Source of the DNA: a virus
IMG/VR virus record: IMGVR_UViG_3300034284_002638
Location: 1 to 64,000 of that record
Direction: 5' to 3' (one strand)
Length of the DNA stretch: 64,000 nucleotides
Part shown: piece by piece, positions 32,946 through 39,913 of the stretch
How the letters are laid out: the number at the start of each line of letters is the position of its first letter
How positions within the stretch are numbered: position 1 is the first letter of the stretch
Translations under genes and position numbers: made by a program
Notes under the pieces: generated by a model
Told to the model about the DNA's origin: nothing
Seen by the model: the letters and a program-made list of their open reading frames with translations, nothing else
Database searches by the model: none

Positions 32946-33042
32946 TGACTTCCTCTTGTTGCCCGAGGAACTCGCCCTCAAGATGATGGTTTTGGAATGT
33001 CCGATTTTGGCCGACAGGATCACAAACGATGAAGTCAAGTAG
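32945..33042 (+). pseudogene. C-terminal remnant of a KALVLG-family gene
   Basis: Directly after C2, in a frame with no start codon, the sequence encodes FLLLPEELALKMMVLECP followed by an 11-codon tail before TAG. It is the family's C-terminal signature with the rest of the domain absent. It shows that members are lost by deletion and that the signature can survive as a fragment. It overlaps the start of the next gene. Confidence 0.65.
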
Positions 33043-33358
33043 AAAGATCACATTTCACGCCGAATGCGAAAACTGCGGCGGAACCGGACTATATCGGGGT
33101 TTCATGGAGGCCCCAGATAAAGCAGTGGTCTGCATAACTTGCAGAGGCACCGGGTGTAATGTCTTAAATCTCAAGCCCTTTGAGGGCAGAAAGAAAAAGA
33201 GGGGCGTCAAAAAGTTTAGGTTCGGTTCGGGAACAATTCTAAATTCGCCAAGCAGCCCTAGTGGCCGTGACTACGAGTGGTTCCCGTACAAGGAGTTTCT
33301 CAAAAAAGTGCCCGAAATGGCAATTAAGGCGGTCAAAAAGGTCGCCAAGAAAAAGTAG
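33029..33358 (+). CDS. DnaJ-type zinc-finger protein, basic
   Basis: 109 aa with two CxxCxGxG-like motifs: CENCGGTGLYRG (residues ~14-25) and CITCRGTGC (~37-45), the pattern of the DnaJ central zinc domain. The C-terminal half is Lys-rich (RKKKRGVKKF, AIKAVKKVAKKK), suggesting nucleic-acid binding. No J domain is present. Its role may be a stand-alone redox or nucleic-acid-binding protein. Confidence 0.65.
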   Translation: MKSSRKITFHAECENCGGTGLYRGFMEAPDKAVVCITCRGTGCNVLNLKPFEGRKKKRGVKKFRFGSGTILNSPSSPSGRDYEWFPYKEFLKKVPEMAIKAVKKVAKKK

Positions 33359-33365
33359 AACTCCC

Positions 33366-33674
33366 ATGACATACCAGCAAAAATGCGAGAAGTTCAGGAA
33401 GTTGATATACGAAGCCAACGGCCTCAAATTCCCGCCCACGCCCAGGTTGGCGCCCATATCCGAGCCGATACGGTGCCGATGGAAGAATCCAGAGGAACTT
33501 GCCGAGTACTTGGAATCATGGGGAGGCAGGTTGGTGCGAACTTGCAGAAGGAGAAGGGGCTATCTTGTAGTTAATCTTGAGGAGGGCATGGAGCCTGTCG
33601 GTCGCAGCCCGTCCATAGCGGAAGTGCCCATGGATTTCGCCACGAAAGTGCTCGTGATGGGAGGATTTCCTTGA
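33366..33674 (+). CDS. KALVLG-family protein (member 20)
   Basis: 102 aa: QQKCEKFRKLIYEANGLKF, LAEYLESWGG (Trp displaced), YLVVNLEEG, and EVPMDFATKVLVMGGFP at the stop. Its stop is followed immediately by an inverted-repeat element instead of another gene, an unusual break in this tightly packed operon. Confidence 0.72.
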   Translation: MTYQQKCEKFRKLIYEANGLKFPPTPRLAPISEPIRCRWKNPEELAEYLESWGGRLVRTCRRRRGYLVVNLEEGMEPVGRSPSIAEVPMDFATKVLVMGGFP

Positions 33675-33677
33675 AAT

Positions 33678-33817
33678 AACCACCGCCGTCAACTTGAGGA
33701 GTCGTCAACCTCGGGAGCCGGATGACTCACACCGGCTAGTCCGTCAAATGACCACCGAATTCCCGGGTTAGTGGTCAGCCAGGTAACTAGGTGCGGACAA
33801 CGGTGGCGGCGGTGGTT
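33678..33817. repeat. Inverted-repeat-bounded multi-stem element
   Basis: AACCACCGCCG at one end and CGGCGGTGGTT at the other pair perfectly (11 bp). Between them lie GAGG/CCTC, AGCCGG/CCGGCT (10-nt loop), and GTCCG/CGGAC enclosing TGACCAC/GTGGTCA. GAGTC and GACTC could also pair across two arms. This nested layout could be a structured non-coding RNA, or a small non-autonomous transposon (MITE-like). It has no ORF. It is followed by ~60 unremarkable bases to the next gene. Confidence 0.6.
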
Positions 33818-33876
33818 TTGAAACGATTGCATCAATTTGACAGATGGCATAAGAAACTGACCAAGGAATGCTGTAA

Positions 33877-34161
33877 ATGAGCCTGGCAAAAAAAGTTTGG
33901 CACCTTTTGCTTCGCAAGGGAATGGAGTTGAGGAGCAATCCCAACTTCTCCGAGGTTGAATGGGACGATTATGTTCTTTCAATCGGTTGCGAGACGGCGC
34001 AATGTGAAGCAAGTAATTTCGGCGGCTACGAAGAAGAAAAGAGCGTCGTTGTAAGGGACGAAAACCACACAGCGTTCGGCAACAAAAGAGGCCAAATCCC
34101 GAGGTGCTTGAGGATAGACAAGGAGACTGCCATGAAGATTGCGATTCTGGGGTTGCCATGA
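33877..34161 (+). CDS. KALVLG-family protein (member 21)
   Basis: 94 aa: AKKVWHLLLRKGMELRSN, WDDYVLSIGC, SVVVRDEN, and RIDKETAMKIAILGLP with the CCATGA junction to the next gene. Confidence 0.74.
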   Translation: MSLAKKVWHLLLRKGMELRSNPNFSEVEWDDYVLSIGCETAQCEASNFGGYEEEKSVVVRDENHTAFGNKRGQIPRCLRIDKETAMKIAILGLP

Positions 34162-34418
34162 AACTTGAAAGCCAGATAGTCGCGATGCTTTGGCACAAGA
34201 GCCATGAGATAATCATGATCAAGAAGCCTCCTAGGCCCCAAATGGATTGGTACGAGAAAAACTGGCTTTCGTATTTGATGGACATAGGCATCTTTCCATA
34301 TGATGAGCACTCTCCTAACCTCGACGATCTCGTGATCGTCAATGATCCATGCGGCACTGGTCGTTTGGCGCTGTCAAAGGAAACGGCCATGAAGATCATG
34401 GTTTTGGGGCTGCCATGA
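34158..34418 (+). CDS. KALVLG-family protein (member 22)
   Basis: 86 aa: LESQIVAMLWHKSHEIIMIK, WLSYLMDIGI, LVIVNDP, and ALSKETAMKIMVLGLP. Tandem partner of the previous gene (both end ETAMKI-x-LGLP). Confidence 0.74.
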   Translation: MKLESQIVAMLWHKSHEIIMIKKPPRPQMDWYEKNWLSYLMDIGIFPYDEHSPNLDDLVIVNDPCGTGRLALSKETAMKIMVLGLP

Positions 34419-34603
34419 ACAAGGAAGAAATGATACAATCTGTTACGCTGAAGCTCAGCGACGGCACCGTGGGAACCTTCGTGGGTCCCGCCTTGGTGTT
34501 TGAAGAGTCCGCAAGGATAGTGGATGTGACATTCGGGCCGCCCAGGCCCATGCCGACCGGTTGCGAGTGGGGAAAAATAGACACGGAGGAGCACGATGAG
34601 TAA
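34415..34603 (+). CDS. Small hypothetical protein
   Basis: 62 aa: MNKEEMIQSVTLKLSDGTVG, FVGPALVFEESARIVDVTFG, PPRPMPTGCEW. The SVTLKLSDGTxxxFxGPAL layout suggests a small beta barrel, similar in look to short phage proteins in enteric phages. Overlaps both neighbours. Unknown function. Confidence 0.55.
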   Translation: MNKEEMIQSVTLKLSDGTVGTFVGPALVFEESARIVDVTFGPPRPMPTGCEWGKIDTEEHDE

Positions 34604-35423
34604 ACAAGAACAACAAGAGCGTTTCAATGCCGCCGTAATGAACTGGATCGCCGAGGCAACAAGCATGTACTCCGGCGCCTGCGGCGACGGAGGCAGACGC
34701 ATTGTGGCCGACGCTTGCGGGCAGTGCTGGACTGCATTTGAAGCAATGAAGAATCCAGAGCCCGAATCCCCAGTTCCACTGAAGAGCGGTGCGGCACCGG
34801 CAGATACACAGGAACCGGTGGCGTGGTACGGTTACGCCGTACGAGCAGACGGCGGGTTTTGCAAGAGCCTTGACTTTAGCCAGAAGGACGTGGAACGCGA
34901 GCTTGCCCAAAACGCCCGCACCGTAATTGAAATCGTTCCGCTCTACCGCCAGCCGCAGCCTACGCTCACCGACGAGCGTGCTGTGGCAAAAACAGAAGGC
35001 AATGTTTGGCTGCACGCATCAAACAAAGAGTTGAGCGACGAAGTTGACAGGCTCACCGCCGAGGTTAACCGTCTGGAGGCATGGCGCGACACGGCGATGA
35101 AGTTCGGCGAGAGCATCGTCACTACCGGCCCTACGGGATACTACGATTTCACTCCGGCGGAGTGGATGGATTGGGCGACTCAACATATCCATCCCCGTAG
35201 CCCTTCGCCTGCGACTCTTACCGACCACGAGTTCAAGATGATTGACAATCTTGCGTTTCTTCTTGAACAGTATGGATGGAAGAGCTATGCCGTCGTGCTC
35301 AAATCGCTGCTCGTAAAACTTGGAGGCCGCGTTGAAAAAGAAGAAGAGACAAGGGTTAGGGTTGAAGATTGTTTTCCCAAAGTTCCCAATCAGCCCGGAT
35401 TCATGAGGTGGTTCAAAAAATGA
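34596..35423 (+). CDS. Enterobacterial-phage-like protein ('EPVAWYGYAV...VPLYRQP')
   Basis: 275 aa in modules: a helical start (QEQQERFNAAVMNWIAEAT), EPVAWYGYAVRADGG, IVPLYRQPQPTLTDER (a phrase common in accessory proteins of enterobacterial phages), a coiled coil (NKELSDEVDRLTAEVNRLEA), and a C-terminal helical domain (HEFKMIDNLAFLLEQYGWKS). It begins a block (to ~36.6 kb) whose wording differs from the rest of the island, suggesting recent acquisition. Function unknown. Confidence 0.65.
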   Translation: MSKQEQQERFNAAVMNWIAEATSMYSGACGDGGRRIVADACGQCWTAFEAMKNPEPESPVPLKSGAAPADTQEPVAWYGYAVRADGGFCKSLDFSQKDVERELAQNARTVIEIVPLYRQPQPTLTDERAVAKTEGNVWLHASNKELSDEVDRLTAEVNRLEAWRDTAMKFGESIVTTGPTGYYDFTPAEWMDWATQHIHPRSPSPATLTDHEFKMIDNLAFLLEQYGWKSYAVVLKSLLVKLGGRVEKEEETRVRVEDCFPKVPNQPGFMRWFKK

Positions 35424-35462
35424 AGTATATCGGGACAGAAATCGGGACATTGTGTCCCGATC

Positions 35463-35636
35463 TTGCAACTATTGGCGACTCGTGAAAAACCTAGATGGAA
35501 AAAAATATCTCAAGAATCGTTGGCACACGCAGTTATTCGTAATCTACTTGAACGCCTCGGTGTAGCCGGCGACGAGTTTCTGTCCATCGACGATGAAATC
35601 CTGCGAAATATGATTGATCAAGGAGAAAAGAAATGA
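35463..35636 (+). CDS. Short protein, enteric-phage-like
   Basis: 57 aa in the same frame as the preceding gene just past its stop; no ATG is present, so a TTG start is proposed. The reading WKKISQESLAHAVIRNLLER and SIDDEILRNMIDQGEKK looks like a real helical protein. It ends in ATGA overlap with the next gene, which supports translation. It could also be the tail of a once-longer gene. Confidence 0.45.
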   Translation: MQLLATREKPRWKKISQESLAHAVIRNLLERLGVAGDEFLSIDDEILRNMIDQGEKK

Positions 35637-35797
35637 CAAAATACAATAGTGTTCAAGAAATGCTGGACGATGCTGGAGAGCCAGATTTTGCCGAAGATTT
35701 TCGTAAACATATGGCAAAACCATTTGTAAGACTCAAGAAATTTTTTTCAATTAATTGGGCTGTATTGGTTGCATTTATTTGTAGAAAGAAAAAATGA
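35633..35797 (+). CDS. Short membrane-associated protein
   Basis: 54 aa: MTKYNSVQEMLDDAGEPDFA, EDFRKHMAKPFVRLKKFF, then a weak hydrophobic helix (NWAVLVAFIC). The start resembles short proteins of enteric phages and plasmids. ATGA overlaps at both ends. Confidence 0.5.
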   Translation: MTKYNSVQEMLDDAGEPDFAEDFRKHMAKPFVRLKKFFSINWAVLVAFICRKKK

Positions 35798-36078
35798 ACG
35801 ACAACAATGAAGTAGTCACTGTAACACTATCCCTTACCAAACATCAGTGGAAAGACATCATCCAGCATATTATGAATGATGCTAGTATGTTGGAAATGGG
35901 ATTATGCGCCCAAGCTGATCGTGATGCAGACCTAGTGGAAGAAAACCAAAGATTGAAAAATCAAGCGGAGCGACATATGGAAATTATGACGCTCAAATCA
36001 ATGAAACTGGCACAGGGTGGCTACCAACCCGTAGTGAGTCAAACCGAAGTGCCGAAGGCTCCGCCTAAGAAGCGGTGA
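35794..36078 (+). CDS. Small helical protein, unknown
   Basis: 94 aa: VVTVTLSLTKHQWKDIIQH, a coiled-coil-like middle (DADLVEENQRLKNQAERHM), and a Pro-rich basic end. Base composition is lower in GC than most of the island, as with its neighbours, and supports foreign origin. Confidence 0.55.
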   Translation: MNDNNEVVTVTLSLTKHQWKDIIQHIMNDASMLEMGLCAQADRDADLVEENQRLKNQAERHMEIMTLKSMKLAQGGYQPVVSQTEVPKAPPKKR

Positions 36079-36362
36079 AGCAACCCGGTACTTTTGTGTT
36101 TTTTGCGCCGGAAAATTTTAACCTTGACGCACTATTATCGCTAGGAGAAAAAATGATTAAAATGATTTACGCATCCGCCGTGGCTACTTTTTGTTCCATA
36201 CTGACATCTGCTTTGGTTTTGGGTTTTTTATATTGGATTGTGAATATATTCAAGCTGAATTACGGAAGAGACGCATATTGGGTTTTTAGTGTTGCATTCT
36301 TTGCGTTTCTGATAAGTTGGATAGTTGTATTTGGTCTTTTTGTCGGACAGAACAGTCGGTAG
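36075..36362 (+). CDS. Membrane protein with PGTFVFFAPENFN start
   Basis: 95 aa. The first ~15 residues (KQPGTFVFFAPENFNLD) match the start of the next gene (PGTVVVFAPENFNPE). Two membrane helices follow (SAVATFCSILTSALVLGFLY; VFSVAFFAFLISWIVVFGLF). The shared start on different bodies suggests recombination within the first codons. Function unknown. Confidence 0.55.
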   Translation: MKQPGTFVFFAPENFNLDALLSLGEKMIKMIYASAVATFCSILTSALVLGFLYWIVNIFKLNYGRDAYWVFSVAFFAFLISWIVVFGLFVGQNSR

Positions 36363-36388
36363 AATTACCGGTTTTGATTGGAAAAATC

Positions 36389-36652
36389 ATGAGCAAATTT
36401 GAACCCGGCACGGTTGTGGTTTTTGCTCCAGAAAATTTTAACCCCGAGTTTTGGAACAAGTTGCCAGAACAAGATAAAGTTAAGTATTATGGATCATTGG
36501 GATACGGATCAAAAAAACCAAAGTTCTTTGCATTCTTGACTGAAATTAAAAATGCTCCTGGTCATTGTGTTTTGGCTGATTTGGATGACGGAAGAATTGA
36601 AGTTATGAGACACATTAGTGATTTTAGAGAAGTTAACGAGGATGAATTCTAA
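36389..36652 (+). CDS. Small soluble protein with PGTVVVFAPENFN start
   Basis: 87 aa: shared N-terminus with the previous gene, then KYYGSLGYGSKKPKFFAFLT and GHCVLADLDDGRIEVMRH, a beta-rich SH3-like look (VVVF, CVLADL, IEVMRH). Start has GGAAAAATC upstream. Unknown function. Confidence 0.55.
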   Translation: MSKFEPGTVVVFAPENFNPEFWNKLPEQDKVKYYGSLGYGSKKPKFFAFLTEIKNAPGHCVLADLDDGRIEVMRHISDFREVNEDEF

Positions 36653-36687
36653 AAAGAGATAGAAAAAGTAAATTCCAAAATGGTTTC

Positions 36688-36716
36688 TTGACTGGTTTAT
36701 CCAAACCCTAAATATT
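36688..36716 (+). promoter_or_regulatory. Possible sigma70-type promoter
   Basis: TTGACT and AATATT are 17 bp apart in a 150-bp gap with no gene, upstream of the 54-aa gene at 36.8 kb. A small GGTTT/AAACC hairpin lies in the spacer. The -10 match is modest, so this is only a suggestion that the right part of the island has its own promoter. Confidence 0.35.
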
Positions 36717-36801
36717 GCCTGTTTTAAAATCCGTCGTCGTGACTTTACACCGACCTAAAACGAGACTAGAATGAGGAAGAAGATCGCAAAGGAGCGAGTC
36801 C

Positions 36802-36966
36802 ATGGAAAAATTCAACTGGTGCGCCTTCTGGAAGGGCTTTGACATCTTCGGCGCGATGTTCTCACCGCCGCCGGATCTGCCAAAAACAGACGAAGAGGCG
36901 TTCGCACGCGACATGCAGGCACTCGCAGACGATTTTGAGACCGTGATCAAGGATCAGAGGAGATGA
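36802..36966 (+). CDS. Small acidic protein
   Basis: 54 aa: MEKFNWCAFWKGFDIFGAMF, SPPPDLPKTDEEAFARDM, QALADDFETVIKDQRR. Preceded by AAAGGAGCGAGTCC, a good ribosome site. One base separates it from the following gene. Unknown function. Confidence 0.6.
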   Translation: MEKFNWCAFWKGFDIFGAMFSPPPDLPKTDEEAFARDMQALADDFETVIKDQRR

Positions 36967-36967
36967 A

Positions 36968-37351
36968 ATGAAGAAGAAGATCGCCGAGAAATGGGTCAAG
37001 GCCCTTCGTTCCGGAAAGTACAAGCAGGGCAGGCACGCCCTCAAGTACAAGACCAAGGCCGGAGTCACGAGGCACTGCTGCCTCGGGGTATTGTGCGAAC
37101 TCTACCAGAAGGAGCACAAGAGGAAGTTGAAGACCGAGGCAGAGAGAGGCACTGAAGAACTCAGGGACTGCAAGGTGATGAAATTCGGCGACTGCAACGG
37201 GACGTTGCCCGAAAAGGTGATGATTTGGAGTGGCATAGGAATCGACGATGGCGGACTGCCCGACGGACGCACCCTCGCCCAGATGAACGACCACGGCGAT
37301 GACTTCGAAGACATCGCGTATGTAATTGAGAGCGAGTACGATGGTCTATGA
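36968..37351 (+). CDS. Conserved phage protein (W-x-x-A-L-R-S-G-K-Y-x-Q-G family)
   Basis: 127 aa. WVKALRSGKYKQGRHALKY, CCLGVLCELYQKEH, LPEKVMIWSGIGIDDGG, LAQMNDHGDDFEDIAYVIE: a pattern seen in hypothetical proteins of many unrelated tailed phages. It has no known activity. The start is preceded by GGAGATGA. It resumes the dense part of the operon after a 150-bp gap. Confidence 0.78.
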   Translation: MKKKIAEKWVKALRSGKYKQGRHALKYKTKAGVTRHCCLGVLCELYQKEHKRKLKTEAERGTEELRDCKVMKFGDCNGTLPEKVMIWSGIGIDDGGLPDGRTLAQMNDHGDDFEDIAYVIESEYDGL

Positions 37352-37635
37352 CCCACCCCCTTGATGTCACCGAGGGATGGACGAAACTCTACGCCACCAT
37401 CCACTCCGAATTCGCGCTCGCCCAGATGAAAGGGAACTTGGTCTATCCCGGAGAGATGATAGACGAATGGAACGCCCGATTGGAGTCGCTCGGCATGATC
37501 CTCACAGATTATCAAACTTGGACGGGAATAAAAGGGTCAAACCCCAACGGCATCACCATGTCCAATCCCGCCGGGGGATGGATTCAAATTCCGTTGGATG
37601 TGGCGACGAAGGTACTGACGCTGGGGTTGCCGTGA
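37348..37635 (+). CDS. KALVLG-family protein (member 23)
   Basis: 95 aa: WTKLYATIHSEFALAQMK, WNARLESLGM, NPAGGWI, and QIPLDVATKVLTLGLP. ATGA overlap with the previous gene; the next ATG overlaps its final codon base. Confidence 0.74.
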   Translation: MTHPLDVTEGWTKLYATIHSEFALAQMKGNLVYPGEMIDEWNARLESLGMILTDYQTWTGIKGSNPNGITMSNPAGGWIQIPLDVATKVLTLGLP

Positions 37636-37916
37636 TGAGACCCGACAGGAAACTCGCGGAGACGATCCAGAAGGCGTATTACAATTCCGACCCTTGGCCT
37701 CCGAAGAGCGAGGACTGGCTGAGGCGCATACTCCGAACGGGAGCCTGGTTGGCAAGGGCGGATAACGCTGAAATTCAACTTGAGAAAGATCCCAACCTTT
37801 GTTCGTGTGCGGATCCCGGAGACTTCATGTGCCGGACATTCGGCGTCGTGGAGGCGACCATGATCCTCGTCCCGAAGGAAATCGCAATCAAAATCATGAC
37901 ATTGGGGCTGCCGTGA
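37635..37916 (+). CDS. KALVLG-family protein (member 24)
   Basis: 93 aa: RKLAETIQKAYYNSDPWPP, WLRRILRTGA, CSCADPGDFMC (Cys cluster), and LVPKEIAIKIMTLGLP. CCGTGA gives GTG to the next gene. Confidence 0.74.
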   Translation: MRPDRKLAETIQKAYYNSDPWPPKSEDWLRRILRTGAWLARADNAEIQLEKDPNLCSCADPGDFMCRTFGVVEATMILVPKEIAIKIMTLGLP

Positions 37917-38203
37917 ACAGAGAATCAATCTCCAAACTGGAGCACATGTTTCGTGATAGTTTCTTTAGGCTTTACGACATGTATTTCAGACATGAGCCCG
38001 TCATCAAACACGATTGTGTCATGCTGAAGTGGACCGAATTCTTGAAGGGTCATGGATGCTATTTTCTTTTAAAGGGCCGTCTTGTTGAGCCAGTGAATCA
38101 TCCGAAAGGCTTCGTGCTCGTGTCCGACCCCATCAGGTGCAGAACAATAGCGGCCCCGACAGAATTCGCCCTAAAGGCTCTGTATTTTGGCGAAATCCCA
38201 TGA
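37913..38203 (+). CDS. KALVLG-family protein (member 25), near-twin of member 11
   Basis: 96 aa with a GTG start: ESISKLEHMFRDSFFRLYDM, WTEFLKGHGC, GRLVEPVNHPKGFVLVSDPI, and AAPTEFALKALYFGEIP. Shares most of its length with member 11, so a copy was transferred across ~9.6 kb. Confidence 0.75.
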   Translation: MNRESISKLEHMFRDSFFRLYDMYFRHEPVIKHDCVMLKWTEFLKGHGCYFLLKGRLVEPVNHPKGFVLVSDPIRCRTIAAPTEFALKALYFGEIP

Positions 38204-38520
38204 GCATGGATACTTTTTTAGACCAACTCAACCTCAAGGTGTACCGGCTCTTCAGAGAGAAGGGCAAGGAACTGAAGGGTGCGGGCTTGTTCTCCGAAGA
38301 GGGTTGGCTGGAGTACATACATTCGCTGGGGTGCGAAACCTCCGACAAGCAATCCTGCACCCGGTGTGGCAAGACCAGCATCATCCCTTATGACTCAAAG
38401 ATGATTGTCTTCAGGGACGAACATTTTATTCGGGAAAAGGACGGATCAAAATACTACGACCGAATGATATTGGTAGACACAGAAACGGCATTCAAGATCG
38501 TCGCACTGGGACTGCCATGA
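38200..38520 (+). CDS. KALVLG-family protein (member 26) with CxxC insert
   Basis: 106 aa: LDQLNLKVYRLFREKGKELK, WLEYIHSLGC, an inserted CTRCGK plus upstream Cys, MIVFRDEH, and LVDTETAFKIVALGLP. The Cys pair may bind metal. Confidence 0.74.
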   Translation: MSMDTFLDQLNLKVYRLFREKGKELKGAGLFSEEGWLEYIHSLGCETSDKQSCTRCGKTSIIPYDSKMIVFRDEHFIREKDGSKYYDRMILVDTETAFKIVALGLP

Positions 38521-38813
38521 TAACCCGAGAAAACAAGGACAAGATCGCCCAACTCATTCAAGAGTCCACCTCGCATCCGAAATTGAAGTTCTCGGACACG
38601 CTCCCGAAGAAGTCCGGGATGAGCTTCTTCCAAGAGGAACTCCTCAAACTCGGGATAAAGGAAGTAGAGAAGGACAAGGGCAAATTCGACAGCAAGAAGC
38701 ACATAATCATTGATCTGGGGTGGCCCGTCAGAAGCGGCAAAGTGCTGAAAGTTCCAACCCCGTTGGCCATAAAGATTCTGGCGTTGGGCTTTTTTCCTTG
38801 GAAGATACAATAG
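38517..38813 (+). CDS. KALVLG-family protein (member 27)
   Basis: 98 aa: RENKDKIAQLIQESTSHP, FFQEELLKLGI, HIIIDLGW, KVPTPLAIKILALGFFP with a four-residue tail. The central Trp is replaced by Phe. Confidence 0.72.
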   Translation: MITRENKDKIAQLIQESTSHPKLKFSDTLPKKSGMSFFQEELLKLGIKEVEKDKGKFDSKKHIIIDLGWPVRSGKVLKVPTPLAIKILALGFFPWKIQ

Positions 38814-38827
38814 TTTTGGAGACACTC

Positions 38828-39070
38828 ATGGACGACGCCGAGAAACAAGATTTTGAACTCAATCCCGTCTCCCTCAAGACGGCCGGAACTATGAAGGTGC
38901 GCTATGTAAACGGGGACAAACTCAAGCCAGTGCAACTTGAAGATGGCGGACTAACATCCGGACAGCGGGATGCGATAAGAATCGCCTTGGTACATTTGAT
39001 CTTGGCCTCGGTGAAAGACCCCTCGCTAGAAAAACACATTGAAACACTCAGGGACATGATTGAAGCATGA
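38828..39070 (+). CDS. Small hypothetical protein
   Basis: 80 aa: DDAEKQDFELNPVSLKTAGT, YVNGDKLKPVQLEDGGLTSG, DAIRIALVHLILASVKD. A TTG four codons upstream is an alternative start. The helical C-terminus overlaps the next start (ATGA). Unknown function. Confidence 0.55.
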   Translation: MDDAEKQDFELNPVSLKTAGTMKVRYVNGDKLKPVQLEDGGLTSGQRDAIRIALVHLILASVKDPSLEKHIETLRDMIEA

Positions 39071-39285
39071 GCAAATTGGGAAGAACCGCGTGGTGCCTGC
39101 GTTCGCCGAAGGGGAGGCTTGTCATCAAGACGCTCCATTCAAGCCGATCCGCATGTCTGGAGTTGAGCATCCCGTGCTTCAGATTCAAGCATAACTGGCT
39201 CCAGCCTTTTAACAGGACATGGAAGGAAGCCAGAAGTCTCGGGTGGAGCGTTGTCCTTGTGGATATCAAGGAAAAATCAAAATGA
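39067..39285 (+). CDS. Small basic protein
   Basis: 72 aa, Trp- and Arg-rich: GRTAWCLRSPKGRLVIKTLH, CLELSIPCFRFKHNWLQP, ARSLGWSVVLVDIKEKSK. Likely a small beta domain. ATGA overlaps on both sides. Unknown function. Confidence 0.55.
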   Translation: MSKLGRTAWCLRSPKGRLVIKTLHSSRSACLELSIPCFRFKHNWLQPFNRTWKEARSLGWSVVLVDIKEKSK

Positions 39286-39392
39286 ACATTTTTCAAAAAC
39301 TCAATACTCCGATAACTGTTCCTAAATGGAAGTATGCTCTTTTGTGGCTTTTGGTGTTTATGACCGCCGTCACTCACATGTTTAAGAAGTGA
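39282..39392 (+). CDS. Single-helix membrane peptide
   Basis: 36 aa with one membrane helix (WKYALLWLLVFMTAVTHMF) and a KK end. ATGA overlap upstream. Could be a small membrane effector; no evidence for a specific role. Confidence 0.45.
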   Translation: MNIFQKLNTPITVPKWKYALLWLLVFMTAVTHMFKK

Positions 39393-39436
39393 CCGTCGGC
39401 CAAAGGAAAAACACATGACTGAGTCAAAGGTGAATA

Positions 39437-39799
39437 ATGAGTGAACAAGAACCTGTGGCGTGGGCTCTTTATCCGCCTCTTGATGAAACGCCAAAAAAGC
39501 CAGTGATGGTATTTCAATGCCTAAAAGATGCGAATGATGAAGCGATTGAGTCCGGGTGTGATATCGTCCCTCTGTACCGCCAATCGCGGTGGATTCCTAT
39601 AACGGAACAACTCCCCCCAGAGGGCGAGCGCGTTTTGTTTTACTTGGACGATCCGTTGACAGAGGTGAATCTTGGATGGTGGGAGGGCAAGCACACGCAC
39701 GGCAAAGCGATTGCCATGGAGTACGGAGATGCCGACGGCGATTGGCTCCCGTGTAGCCACTGGATGTCGCTTCCGACCACAACGAGTGAACAAAAATGA
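39437..39799 (+). CDS. DUF551-like phage protein
   Basis: 120 aa. EPVAWALYPPLDETPKKP, SGCDIVPLYRQSRWIPITE, LPPEGERVLFYLDDP, and DWLPCSHWMSLPTTT fit the DUF551 (W-I-x-[V/I]-x-x-x-L-P) proteins of enterobacterial phages. It shares EPVAW and IVPLYRQ with the 275-aa gene at 34.6 kb, so the two have a common source. Confidence 0.72.
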   Translation: MSEQEPVAWALYPPLDETPKKPVMVFQCLKDANDEAIESGCDIVPLYRQSRWIPITEQLPPEGERVLFYLDDPLTEVNLGWWEGKHTHGKAIAMEYGDADGDWLPCSHWMSLPTTTSEQK

Positions 39800-39873
39800 G
39801 AAGAACAAACCAGATAGTCGGCATGGTCAACTTCCCGGTGGACTCGGATCAGTACGAGAGCACCAAGGTATGA
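39796..39873 (+). CDS. Very short ORF
   Basis: 25 codons (MRRTNQIVGMVNFPVDSDQY and a five-residue end) beginning on the previous stop (ATGA). It may be translated by coupling, or be the truncated start of a former gene; the next 40 bases contain nothing recognisable. Confidence 0.35.
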   Translation: MRRTNQIVGMVNFPVDSDQYESTKV

Positions 39874-39913
39874 TTAGGTTGCATACGCTGCCAACCCCAG
39901 TGACGAGATGTAG

